DNA of 64,000 nt from the NCBI RefSeq assembly GCF_963678635.1, contig NW_026970878.1, forward strand, positions 1 through 64,000, written 5' to 3'. The notes below the pieces were generated by a model. That model was not told the DNA's origin and did not search any database. It worked only from the letters and a program-made list of their open reading frames with translations. Position 1 is the first letter of the stretch. The number at the start of each line of letters is the position of its first letter. Below are positions 36,632 to 46,743 of the stretch, one piece after another. The stretch is from Symsagittifera roscoffensis (lineage: Eukaryota > Xenacoelomorpha > Acoela > Convolutidae). The translations under genes were made by a program, and so were the position numbers.

Positions 36632-38293
36632 TCACTACATCTCCCATTAAAACCTGACGCAGTTTTCAAAAAACAAAGAGCAAGTAAAGTACCAATTCAT
36701 TTACACGATAAAGTAAACAGATAACTCGATATTTTAGAACAATACAATATTATATCACCAGTAAACAAAGAAGAACAACCAAAAGGTAACACATTTATCA
36801 ACCCTGTTATCATCCAAGCAAAAGGAGAATCATTAAAAATAGTTCTAGACGCTAGATACCTTAATTCACTAATAGACGAATCAAAATGCAATTGGCCTAT
36901 TGAACCAATACAAGTTATTTTAACAAAAATAAATGGAAAATACTTTACAACCGCAGATATGAATAGTGCATATAATCAAATGCCACTAGATGAACAATCG
37001 CGACGCTTAACACAATTTGTTATTGGAAATCAGCAATATGAATTCAACCGCCTATTCTATGGAATATCCATAGGACTAGCAGCATTTTCAGCTTTTATGA
37101 GCAAAATTTTTAGACCACTAATACTCAAGAAAAACGCAATCACTTATTTAGACGATGTTTTTATGCAATCACAGACAAAAGAAGAAATGTTTAAAGTTTT
37201 AGAACACTATCACAAAATACTTCAGAACGAAAATCTGAAGGCCGCCCCCGATAAATCACACTTCTTTTTAACACGAGTTAAATTCTTAGGACATAATATA
37301 GAAAGAAAAACAATCACTCCATTAAAATCACGCATTGATGCTATTCAAAAACTCCAACCACCAACAAACAAAAAGAAAATCAAAGAATTCCTTAGAATGT
37401 TAAATTTTTTAAGTAAATATGTCTATAAAATGCAATTATACCTAAGACCATTTTATAATATACTTAGACAACAAAATAATTTTGAATGGAACACAGAACA
37501 TCAAGCACGATTTGAAGAAATTAAAAAACTCCTAACTGAACAAATTTCGAATACAATTCCAGATCCAAATCAACCATTCTATGCAATGTGCGATGCTTCA
37601 AATTTTGGCATCGGCGCAGCATTATTACAATCACACAATGGCACAAACAAAATGAATTTTATATCAGCAAATTCTCGATTATTCACTCAAGCAGAGCTAC
37701 GACTCTCAACTCTAATGAGAGAATGTACAGCTATAATATATACACTTACAGAACATGAATTTCTGATACTTGGATCAAAACATCCAACAGTTCTATTCAC
37801 AGATCACAAACCAATCATTTTTCTCTTTACACAAAAATCTAATCCAAATCACCGAGTTTATAGATTTCAATTAATTCTAATGAAATTCCCAAACTTACAT
37901 ATAGTTTGGACAGCAGGAAAGAATCTTGCATTACCAGACACATTAAGTCGAAATACACCACCTGAATTACTTACACGTAAAACTACAGTTGAAATACCCA
38001 AAAATATAAAATTCTACCTTGCAGAAAACGAAACATCACCCCGACTAGAATGCAAATATGCAGTAAAAACTGACGTTGAACAATCACAGATAAACAATCT
38101 AAAACACTTCCCACTCTATTTAGATTGCCAAAATAATCACTACGAAGTTGATCTACTTGGAACATCAACTTTCAAACCAATTCCATACTCACAATGGATA
38201 AAAAATAACACCCAACAAAAAAGAGTAAAACAAAACTCGCATAAAAAAAATCTTTTTCCATTAATTGAAAAAGAAAACCTAACTGATAAATAA
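36632..38293 (+). pseudogene. pol: Reverse transcriptase and RNase H segment of pol
   Basis: In frame with protease. The RT fingers begin right after the TGA, and a second stop, TAA, is at 36722-36724. Visible boxes include GNTFINPVIIQAKGES, KIVLDARYLNSLIDE, FTTADMNSAYNQMPL, RLFYGISIGLAAFSAFMS, the catalytic TYLDDVF (YLDD at 37145-37156), then FLGHNIE. The connection and RNase H follow: FYAMCDASNFGIGAALLQ with the first catalytic Asp at 37592, FTDHKPI, and a terminal LPDTLSRNTPPE typical of Ty3/gypsy. The ADMNSAYNQMPL box is unlike that of Drosophila gypsy, suggesting a separate clade. The frame ends at 38291, with coding continuing in the -1 frame. Confidence 0.9.
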
Positions 38294-40177
38294 ATTTATC
38301 AGGACCACAAACAAACGATTCAAAATACACAATAAATCAAGTATTTGACCTCCATGACCCACTTGATACAATTCCTTTATCTAAATTAGAAATAGAAAAC
38401 ATTTTTCTCCCCCAACAGATAAAATTACAATTAATATTTTGAAACAATATCAAAATCTTGACCCAGTAATTAGACAACTAAAATCATGGCACAAATATAA
38501 AACTAAACCCGTCAAGGCAGATACAACTATTTTAGGAAATAAAACACTCCTCCGATATTTTCGAAAATTCAATAATACAACAATTAACGAAAACACAGAC
38601 CTTCTAGAATACAAATTAAATGAATCTACAGTTCCCTGTCTCCCTCTAAGTATGATTCTTATAGCTTTTAATATTTCACATACACAAAACATTAAAGGAC
38701 ACTCTGGATCAGAGAAAACATATTCAAATTTCATACAAAACTTTTATTTTCCAAATGCACCAATTTGGATAAAAGTACTATGCAATGATTGTATAGTATG
38801 TCAGCTAAATAAACCTTATCCAAATCAAAAACAAATAGCACAAAAACAAGATTTTAAAGGACAAAGTTTGTACTTTAACCACCGTATTTCATTTGATACA
38901 AAAGGACCAATTTCACCCTCGTCCGAAGGAAACTCCTACATTATGGTAATTGTTTACGCGTTTACACATTATGTAGCACTTAACCCAGTACCACATTGTA
39001 ACGCTTATTATGCTTACACAACACTATATGAACACTGGATAGCCAAATTCGGACTACCAGAAATTCTAGTTACAGATAACGGTACAGAATTCATAAATAA
39101 TGAAATTATCACACTATGTCATCTATATAACATCAAACACAAACCACGTACATCTCACGCACCTTGGACAAACGGCTTAGTCGAAGGTATGAACCGTTCA
39201 CTACAAGAATATCTTAGATGTATCATCAATGGAAATGATACAAGATACACCGAATGGTCAGCAGATGTGAAACTATTTCCCTTAGCATATAATTCACAAA
39301 TCACGACAACTCTAGGAATGTCACCATATGAAATGGTTTTTAATCAAAAGCCACGCAAACCGATTATGTTTACAGCAAACTCTCATAAAAATGCACAAAG
39401 TTATTGTCAACCGAATAAAGAATCAATTTGTTACAACTTACCTTTACATACACACGATGAAGATCATTTTCATCACCCACAAATTCTTAAATTAGCCTCC
39501 GGTACACACACCGAATGGATTTTAAACAGAGATAGAAAACACAATGAAATTTACCAAAAAGTAACAAAAAAGTGGTTACAAAGACAAAACATTAATGAAC
39601 AAATAAATTCACGCTTTACACCAGCCTCCGATTTAAAAATTGGAACATTTGTTTTAATACCCAATTTTAACACTCAAAAAGGAATCTCTAAAAGTCTACA
39701 ACCCCTTCGTAAAGGACCATACCAAATAATTGCCAAACCCACTAATGTCACATATAAAATTACCGACTCAGACAAAAAAGAAATTGTTCAACACCGAAAC
39801 AACTTATTACCTTATTACCCAAAAGAATACGCACTACGCGAACTGACTCAATTATATTCTTTCACAAGTTTAAAAATTATTCAAAATACCCACCACATAC
39901 GGAAAATAAAACAAAAGAACAACATGACATTCATCTCGAAAATCAAAATAAAAAATCAATTACAACGAAAAACAATACAAAAAAGCTAGATCAAAATACA
40001 CCTCAAAAAGAAAGAAAAAATAGAAAAATGACAGAAAAAATAATACCCCAAGAACTAATCGACAAATCAGAACATAGAGAGTCATCACGACTTAGAAATC
40101 AACCACGTAAAAACTATAAAACATTCATTTCACAATCTAAAATATTAAAGAAAGTCGAATTTCAAAAACAGCTTTAA
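38290..40177 (+). pseudogene. pol: Integrase segment of pol
   Basis: The reading moves through three frames: 38290-38425 (frame 1), about 38415-39900 (frame 0, main part) and about 39890-40177 (frame 2, the C-terminal tail ending KVEFQKQL). Zinc domain: H and H in SHTQNIKGHSG, then CNDCIVC. The catalytic core has D in SFDTKGP (about 38895), D in VTDNGTEF (39075) and E in GLVEGMNRS, exactly 35 residues after the second D (DD35E). The C-terminal part has the FVLIPNF...LRKGPYQIIAKP beta-barrel region. The open frame at 38439 begins with TTG, not ATG, so it is not an independent start. The frame changes lie in or near homopolymers (for example C5 at 38410), so assembly error is possible. Confidence 0.88.
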
Positions 40178-40976
40178 TTTTATATTCCATAACTTTTGCA
40201 CCTCTGAAATATTTTGAAACTTTCATTTTTCAAAATAACATGCTGACAAACAAGCAACGATTCTAGTTCATAATTAGCCAATAGGATTCATCCAATCCGT
40301 CACCTTCTCTAACTCTAACACAGATCAAGTAGACGAACGATATTAAACTCCAGGCATATCTATAACTATAACTTTGCGACCTCCAGGTCAAAAATAAGCA
40401 AACCACTCCAACTTGACAACTAAAATAAATATCACCATAATATCATAACCCTCCCTTATCTAATAACCCAAAGATCAACAATATTTCCCCAACTCCGATC
40501 TCAAATACCCCCCAAACAAATATGTTAAATTAGCCTAAAGTAAAAGAACGACCATTTTAATTAGCCTAAAGTATAAAAATCTCAAAAATACCCCAGATCA
40601 CTTGACAAATGAAAATAAAGACAAAGAAGACCTCCCGATCACCATAAAATTTGCCCCCAACAATTTTTCACAAAACTCAACCCACTTGTCAAAAAACCAA
40701 TAAATTATTCGACCACACTTGAAAATCGCCCCAAACAACAAAAAATATTCGATCAAGAAGCCATTTCTTCAATGCTCTTCTATCAATCAGTCAACCTAAT
40801 ACTCAACATTTTCATAAACTTTTAAACGATATTTAAACTTATAATAATATTTCTTTTTGATACCTTTGAATCTTTTGTTATAATCTTAATCATTTTTTGC
40901 AATATTTTTTCAATTTTCTATTCCATATTTGAACTATACCTCCAGCTTTCAAAAGCTATTGACTATATCCACAGGT
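40178..40976 (+). other. Pol-env spacer ending in a 3' splice site
   Basis: About 0.8 kb with no coding frame. AATTAGCCTAAAGTA occurs twice (about 40529 and 40559). The last 120 bp become T-rich and end in CTATATCCACAG at 40963-40974, a good 3' splice acceptor directly before ATGs at 40977 and 40999. This fits a spliced subgenomic mRNA for the downstream ORFs, as in errantiviruses and retroviruses. Confidence 0.6.
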
Positions 40977-40998
40977 ATGATTCACAAAACTTATCTAA

Positions 40999-41187
40999 AT
41001 GATACGAACCATTTTTAGTAGAACAGATATTTTTTTAATATTTGTAATTTTTATAACATTTCTATCATCTCTCATCTTGACAATAAGCAAACGTATAAAA
41101 AAAGCAATTATCACATTCGCCCTAGCAACAATCCTCCTAATTTTTTTTCTAGAAGAATACTACAATAAACATAAATTTTTTCACTAA
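40999..41187 (+). CDS. Small ORF with two hydrophobic segments (62 codons)
   Basis: The product has two strongly hydrophobic stretches, residues 11-29 (IFLIFVIFITFLSSLILTI) and 37-51 (ITFALATILLIFF), separated by a short basic loop (SKRIKKA). It could be a hairpin membrane protein or a signal-anchor. It sits 25 nt after a splice acceptor. Its stop TAA at 41185 overlaps the 391-codon frame that opens at 41153 in the +1 frame. I think it is the N-terminus of that protein, with the join near the AAATTTTTT run at 41173-41181. The first ATG after the acceptor (40977) gives only 13 codons. Confidence 0.5.
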   Translation: MIRTIFSRTDIFLIFVIFITFLSSLILTISKRIKKAIITFALATILLIFFLEEYYNKHKFFH

Positions 41188-42328
41188 AAGAATAGATCAA
41201 AAACCAACAAAAATTGCTAACCAACAATCACACAGTCAGTCTTCACCGACATCATCCCAGGAAAACCCAACCCCACCTTCAACTACCCAAAACCCCCAAA
41301 CATCCACACGAATTTCTTTTCAAGACAACCCATATACCTTTGAAGAACGACACGCTCGCTTATCTGAACCACTAGAACCAGTTCAACGACAAGCACCTCT
41401 AAGCGAACCAACATATAACTTATACCCAACATTACCACAAGAATTAAATAGAATACGAAATCCTAGTCAAAACCAAAACACAGTCGAAATAAATAGACAA
41501 ATTATACATCCTCGACGAAACAGAAATTTTCAAACTCCCCGAGTTCATTTTGATATACCTCAACCCCCATCACAAAGTACACCAGAAAACCCCATTGGTA
41601 TATTACCAGAAACCCCTACGCTTCTTTCACAACGTAGCACCTCAAGCCTACCCTCAGATTACTTAGGTTCAACACCAACATCTGAACAAATACGTGAAAA
41701 TCCCTTTAACCCTACAAACCAAACATCACGACTACCATACTGGACAACACATTCATTCACACAAGGTGAACCAAATTTAATCAATGATCCAATAGATATT
41801 TCTACGGATACAACAACATCCTCATCACTACCAGAAACATTATCACTGCCATCAACACCATCAATAAGCCAGATTTCACCACCACCTTTTAACTTAAATT
41901 TCCCAAATAACCTCGACGCTAGATATCGAGAACAATCATCAACAAATATCCCTTTAAGACTAGACTGGAATACATTCACAGCACCTCCACCATTATTTGG
42001 ACAACACCTAGAAAGTAACCGACTCCACAACTGGGCACTAAATAGACTACAATATAGACAAGACATTCACGACGACATTCGTGCTCATAACATCCAGATA
42101 CTCCAACAAAATAGTCTACAAATAAAATTTGAAATCACGGTTAAATTAAACAACATTACTCAACATCCCTATCCATTAAATCCACCAAATATAACAGCTC
42201 AATCCCTACCACCACCATTAATAACAACTGAAGTAATATACAAATACGACAGATATACCAAAAAGACAATTGGTTACATCACATTTTATAACCCATACTC
42301 AGGATTGTCATACACATGTATATTCTAA
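41153..42328 (+). CDS. ATG-less 391-codon Pro/Ser-rich frame before env
   Basis: Frame 2 is open from just after a TAG at 41150-41152 to TAA at 42326-42328 and contains no ATG at all. It is protein-like: an N-terminal Ser/Thr/Pro/Gln-rich region (SHSQSSPTSSQENPTPP), then FQDNPYTFEERHARL, a PPPFNLNF segment, and a more ordered C-terminus with Trp, Tyr and Cys (LRLDWNTFTAPPPLFGQ, YKYDRYTKKTIGYITFYNP). The stop overlaps the env ATG (42316) by 13 nt. Expression would need splicing or a +1 step from the two-TM ORF at 40999. Unknown family. Given its position it may be a second membrane-linked or structural protein. Confidence 0.65.
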   Translation, partial: KNTTININFFTKRIDQKPTKIANQQSHSQSSPTSSQENPTPPSTTQNPQTSTRISFQDNPYTFEERHARLSEPLEPVQRQAPLSEPTYNLYPTLPQELNRIRNPSQNQNTVEINRQIIHPRRNRNFQTPRVHFDIPQPPSQSTPENPIGILPETPTLLSQRSTSSLPSDYLGSTPTSEQIRENPFNPTNQTSRLPYWTTHSFTQGEPNLINDPIDISTDTTTSSSLPETLSLPSTPSISQISPPPFNLNFPNNLDARYREQSSTNIPLRLDWNTFTAPPPLFGQHLESNRLHNWALNRLQYRQDIHDDIRAHNIQILQQNSLQIKFEITVKLNNITQHPYPLNPPNITAQSLPPPLITTEVIYKYDRYTKKTIGYITFYNPYSGLSYTCIF

Positions 42329-44942
42329 AATTTTTAATTTTTCTCCAACTCCTTTTTCTAGTAACCTCCAATGAAAACATAAACCCTTCCCCCCGCACAG
42401 GACCCCAAGATTTATTAGTAACACATTACGATTGTGACGAAAACGAACAAAAAACACTACACAAATATGCAATAAATCAAGTATCACAATGCGAAACAGA
42501 ACCACAAGCCATAGAAACAACAAATATAATAGCGACACTTTATTCAAAAGCCCGAGCAACAACAGTTATAGGATATAAATTCACAGCAACATTTTCCGAA
42601 AAGAAAGTACATTGTTCACAAGTCTCAAATGGAAATAAAAACCGACTTGACCACGAATCATTCTACCAAAGTAATATCGAACGACTTCTACATCTCAATC
42701 CCGAAGATTGTAAAAACGAGTTACTAAGACTCAATATCACAAGAAATAAAAAAATAAAAACACAGATAGAAAATTAGTCTATTTCCAAGTTTTTGCAGAT
42801 TCTGTACATCAAGCAGAACTTGAAAGATATCAAGGACATATAAAATTAGATGAAAAATACCCATACAACGGCGCACACGGAAGATTAACTTATGATATAC
42901 ACGATAAACACTGGATACCACACATTGGTATAAATGACCCATCAAACTGCAAAGCAGACACAAAAAATAAAGGATATCAAGAAATTATGTTTTTCGATTG
43001 GAAAATACAACTCGAAAAAATACAACTCACACGCGATTTATCAGACAACACAATGATCTATCAAGGAATTAGATTACCTTGTAAAAACGACCAAGGCTAT
43101 TGTGACCCTACAACACGATCACAAGCAACAATTGTTTGCTTCCCTGAAGACACATGTACAACATTTCAAGTAGCGAAAATACACGCTCGTATGATAAAAT
43201 TTCACGAAAAATATTTTATACAATCAATTCCATATGACCAAGTCCATCTATCACGAAGATAAAGTTCTAATTTTAGAAACATAGACAATATAGAAAATAA
43301 ATTGACACGTTTTCAAATATATCAAGAAACAGAACTTGCATGTAAATACAGAAATCCACTTCACAAAACACAATACTCCGAGATATTAGTTGAATACGAA
43401 AAAGGATTCGACATGACCACTGGAAAAGTAAAAATCGACCCATACGCCACAAGTCACCCTATAAACGAAGGAACATCATATATACCAGTTGATTTTCAAA
43501 AAAGTAAAAATCAACCTGGTGGACATCTAAAGCCCCATGACACTAGAAGCACACGTTTACAAGAACTATCACTAATTAATAGTACATATTTCGGTAACGT
43601 CCACAATGATATTCACCTAGATATGAAATTAGACTATACAATTAGCCGAATTTTTCAAGAAATGTCACTATCTGAATTAGAAACACTTCACCAACTATGC
43701 GAATTAGAAAGAACACAAATCCTACAATCACTTGCATTAGCAGTATTAAAAATACCCTACGCAGGATATTTATTATCAGGCAATAGATCAAATTTTTTAG
43801 ACTATGAAGGAAACATTTTATGGTTTTATACCTGTACCAAAAAAGTATCACCACTATATGTTTTTGAAGATAAACGATGCTATAAAAGAATCCCTATCTT
43901 TTATAAGAATAAAGTACACTTCGTTGACACACTTTCAAGACGAACCTATTTCTGGGATACCGCAGTCCCATGTGGATCAGAAAATAGCCACAATGTAGTA
44001 TAACTGAACCCTGATGAAGATAAAAATTACCTTCTTACCCCATATCCCACATTAATGCAATCACTCAAACAATTTTCACCTGAAAGCATTAGAGCTATTG
44101 TTCGAAACCCAAATATTGACTTACAATCAATTGGAATATATTCAAAATCCGATATACAACATCACATTAGAACACAACAATTCCAAGAATTATTAACACA
44201 AATGGACACGATACAAAGACAATCAATTGACCAAAACTTACGCAAACTTGCCGAAACAGCAGGATTTGCAGATATTTATACACAAGACTATATCGGATAT
44301 TTTAAAGACATTAAAGACTATATATATCTAAACGGTGAAAAATACCGACCACAAGATATTTCACCTATAAATATTTTTAGCTTCGTTACACTAAAAAATG
44401 AAATTCTCGATTTTCTAGGATGGCCCTACTACATCTTAGAAAAATTGACTATTTTATACGCAATGTTTAACTTTATAGGATTTCTTTTTTCGCTTTTAAA
44501 AGGAATCTATAATACATGCGCTATACACACACAAGTAAATAGACAAGCAAGTGTAGCACGCATACTATTTGCAGGATTTTTTGGAATTTTTTCATCATCA
44601 ATAAACAAAATTCTTTTAGATGCACAAATAAAGGAATACAACACAAAAATAGCAACAAGACAGAACACATACGACGAAGAACATAACAATGTAGACATTA
44701 CGCCTACAGCACCACAGTTACCACCCCTACCACATAACCATCCATTATCACTAGTCCCACGAAATTTTCGAAATTTAGCAATAACAAATAATCCAAATTT
44801 TAGACCAACTATATCACAAAGTCCCATTCAACATATAATGACACACCATTCACTAGATGAAAATACATATGAACAAACCATAGAACAACCCCATACCACC
44901 GCTTTTCAGTCTCAAAATAATAATTTTTTTAGCCCACGATGA
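42316..44942 (+). pseudogene. env: Envelope glycoprotein, chuvirus/gB-like
   Basis: Start ATG 42316 with a clear signal peptide (MYILKFLIFLQLLFLVTS). Frame 1 runs to about 42770, then frame 0 to TGA 44940-44942. In-frame TAA codons are at 43260 and 44001. The whole is about 875 codons. Marks of arthropod chuvirus-type (class III, herpes gB-like) glycoproteins: an early YDC...QVSQCE, a CxxxxGxC pair in LPCKNDQGYCDP, ELACKYRN after a QIYQE strand, and a HQLCELERTQILQSLALAV helix followed by GNILWFYTC and the Cys-bearing KRCYKRIPIFY. Near the end are hydrophobic segments FNFIGFLFSLLKGI and ILFAGFFGIFSS, then a 100-residue tail with a PTAP motif (44703-44714). Its role would be membrane fusion and entry. 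The family match is from memory of motif order; no search was run. Confidence 0.7.
44703..44714 (+). other. PTAP late-domain motif in the Env tail
   Basis: The tail reads DITPTAPQLPPLP. PTAP is the Tsg101/ESCRT-I binding motif used by retroviruses for budding, normally in Gag; here it is in the cytoplasmic tail of Env. It may be chance, because the tail is Pro-rich. Confidence 0.45.
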
Positions 44943-45050
44943 GGGCCTACACCGCTCAAATTCACACCCAACCAACCTCAACACTCCAATTACAATAATT
45001 CCACTTTTTGCTTTCCCGCCACCCGATTTCCCAACCAATAATATAACATC

Positions 45051-45052
45051 AG
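45051..45052 (+). promoter_or_regulatory. Candidate 3' splice site before the 559-codon ORF
   Basis: A pyrimidine-rich tract (45000-45032) is followed by AATATAACATCAG and then GC-ATG. The AG lies 2 nt before the ATG at 45055, so a spliced mRNA could deliver this ORF as its first cistron. Confidence 0.4.
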
Positions 45053-45054
45053 GC

Positions 45055-46734
45055 ATGAATTCAGACACTAATTCACACATCTCAGTTTTATACTCCCTCT
45101 CACAACTCAATAACCCAGATATTGAAACCCCTGACGAATTTGCCGACTCTGAACCATCTCCATCCAATAATTTTCAAACCAATCCCTCAGTTTTTTCAAA
45201 ACCCCCTTTTCAACCAATCCCCCCAAATAACCCACACCCATCGATTTCTACACCCTCTTATGCTTCACAAGTTACCCCAACCTACTCCTCATTTCATGCC
45301 GACCGATCATCCAATTCTCCAGATACTCCCCAAATCTCCCAGGAACTAGATAATTTTATCACCCTACAACAACAACCCTTCCACCTTGAAAACCCCACTA
45401 TAAATCAGATTTCATCCACAATAGAATCATCAAACATACCTACCCCTACACCCTCTTCAGCTTATACCGCATCATTAGCACCATCATCCACATCCACCGA
45501 ATCATCAATTAGCACTAATAGAGCTTACCGCACTTTCAAAAGAAAATTCCCAAACCATCCATTTCCAACAAAACCAGGAACAGCCCGTGAATATATTAAT
45601 CATCCAAATCACACTAACACGAAAGAATTTTTATCAATCACCTTACCTTCATTTCCACAGTATACTTTGAACACCCCTACAGATACTAACGATACACGTA
45701 GCTTTGTAGATGAACAAGTTTTAATGCCTACACTTCATTGGACATCATATTATCATTTTACTAACCCCCTTTGCCTACCTTTATCTAATACTCACATCGA
45801 TATAGAACGAAATCAAGATATGCTATATCGACTCACTACACCACTAACACATAGACAATTTACTTACATCGGATATAAAAAATCACTAAAAACATACACT
45901 GCACCCCGAGCTAACGAATATACGCTAGAATATTACGATCATAACATCATCCGAACTAACCAAGACCAATTTTTAGATGATGATCGCTTCGCTAACCCTA
46001 AAATCACTGAAAAATTTTTCATCAAAACACCATATGTTTTTACACTCAATATATTTGATCGCAAATTCGACCACATCATTTCTGAAGCACTAACCGACAC
46101 ACAAGCTTACGAAAGTTTTAAAGAAAGATTTCACTTATTTTCACTAACCTTTAATTTCCTTGCACCACATGAAAGAGATTTGCACTGCTCACACGACATT
46201 ATGTTACGCACTAAACAAACCCACACATATACATATTACCGCTTTATACAAAATCACTTTGACCTACACACTCCATCGAGACAACCACACCATCGTTTTC
46301 AATTTATTAACTCTAAATACACATCACCATTTTTTCTTAACTTCACATATTGCATCAAAGATACTAACCTTCACGGTATTCTTCGCAATTATGATCCCAT
46401 AACCCAAATGTATATTTTTTGTCCCATCACAAAGACCTTCAACGCAGAAGAATCCAGACCCTTCCTTATCCCACATGAATTTGTTCAACCTATAGAAATC
46501 CCCATATTAGAATTCATCCACAACACTAAATATAACCACAAATTATATAATCTCATCCAAAACACACCTTATGATTTTGCAGTTGGCACTGAAGAACTAA
46601 AAACCATTAAAGCACTTCAATTGCTTTGGCCACTGCTTCAAACTAAAAACATCATTCGCATACTAGCAAAGTTACTAACAAATTCCGACATAATCCACGA
46701 CATCTTCCCCCACGGTTTTTTCCCCGATGACTAA
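45055..46734 (+). CDS. Intact 559-codon orphan ORF between env and the 3' LTR
   Basis: ATG 45055 to TAA 46732-46734 without interruption, although pol and env of the same copy carry stops. Residues 1-160 are low-complexity Ser/Pro/Thr/Asn-rich and probably disordered. A basic segment YRTFKRKFPNHPFPTKPG follows at about 160-180. The remaining 380 residues look globular and rich in aromatic residues and His (VLMPTLHWTSYYHFTNPLCL, then FLAPHERDLHCSHDIML, PFFLNFTYCIKD, IRILAKLL). No signal peptide or clear membrane span. I recognise no domain. A candidate acceptor lies just before the start and a donor just after the stop. By position it compares with 3' accessory genes of complex retroviruses, but this is analogy only. 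Confidence 0.75.
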   Translation: MNSDTNSHISVLYSLSQLNNPDIETPDEFADSEPSPSNNFQTNPSVFSKPPFQPIPPNNPHPSISTPSYASQVTPTYSSFHADRSSNSPDTPQISQELDNFITLQQQPFHLENPTINQISSTIESSNIPTPTPSSAYTASLAPSSTSTESSISTNRAYRTFKRKFPNHPFPTKPGTAREYINHPNHTNTKEFLSITLPSFPQYTLNTPTDTNDTRSFVDEQVLMPTLHWTSYYHFTNPLCLPLSNTHIDIERNQDMLYRLTTPLTHRQFTYIGYKKSLKTYTAPRANEYTLEYYDHNIIRTNQDQFLDDDRFANPKITEKFFIKTPYVFTLNIFDRKFDHIISEALTDTQAYESFKERFHLFSLTFNFLAPHERDLHCSHDIMLRTKQTHTYTYYRFIQNHFDLHTPSRQPHHRFQFINSKYTSPFFLNFTYCIKDTNLHGILRNYDPITQMYIFCPITKTFNAEESRPFLIPHEFVQPIEIPILEFIHNTKYNHKLYNLIQNTPYDFAVGTEELKTIKALQLLWPLLQTKNIIRILAKLLTNSDIIHDIFPHGFFPDD

Positions 46735-46743
46735 CAGGTAAGT
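46735..46743 (+). promoter_or_regulatory. Consensus 5' splice donor right after the ORF stop
   Basis: CAG-GTAAGT at 46735-46743 (exon end 46737) follows the TAA after no gap. It matches the metazoan donor consensus perfectly, so a 3' UTR intron is possible. Confidence 0.5.

Noticed and set aside
38439-38441. Independent start codon for integrase
   Set aside because: The codon is TTG, and coding continues upstream in another frame. This is a frame change within pol.
42316-44942. Integrated exogenous virus carrying a gB-like gene
   Set aside because: The gene lies between pol and LTR in the same orientation and composition as the retroelement, so it is the element's own env.
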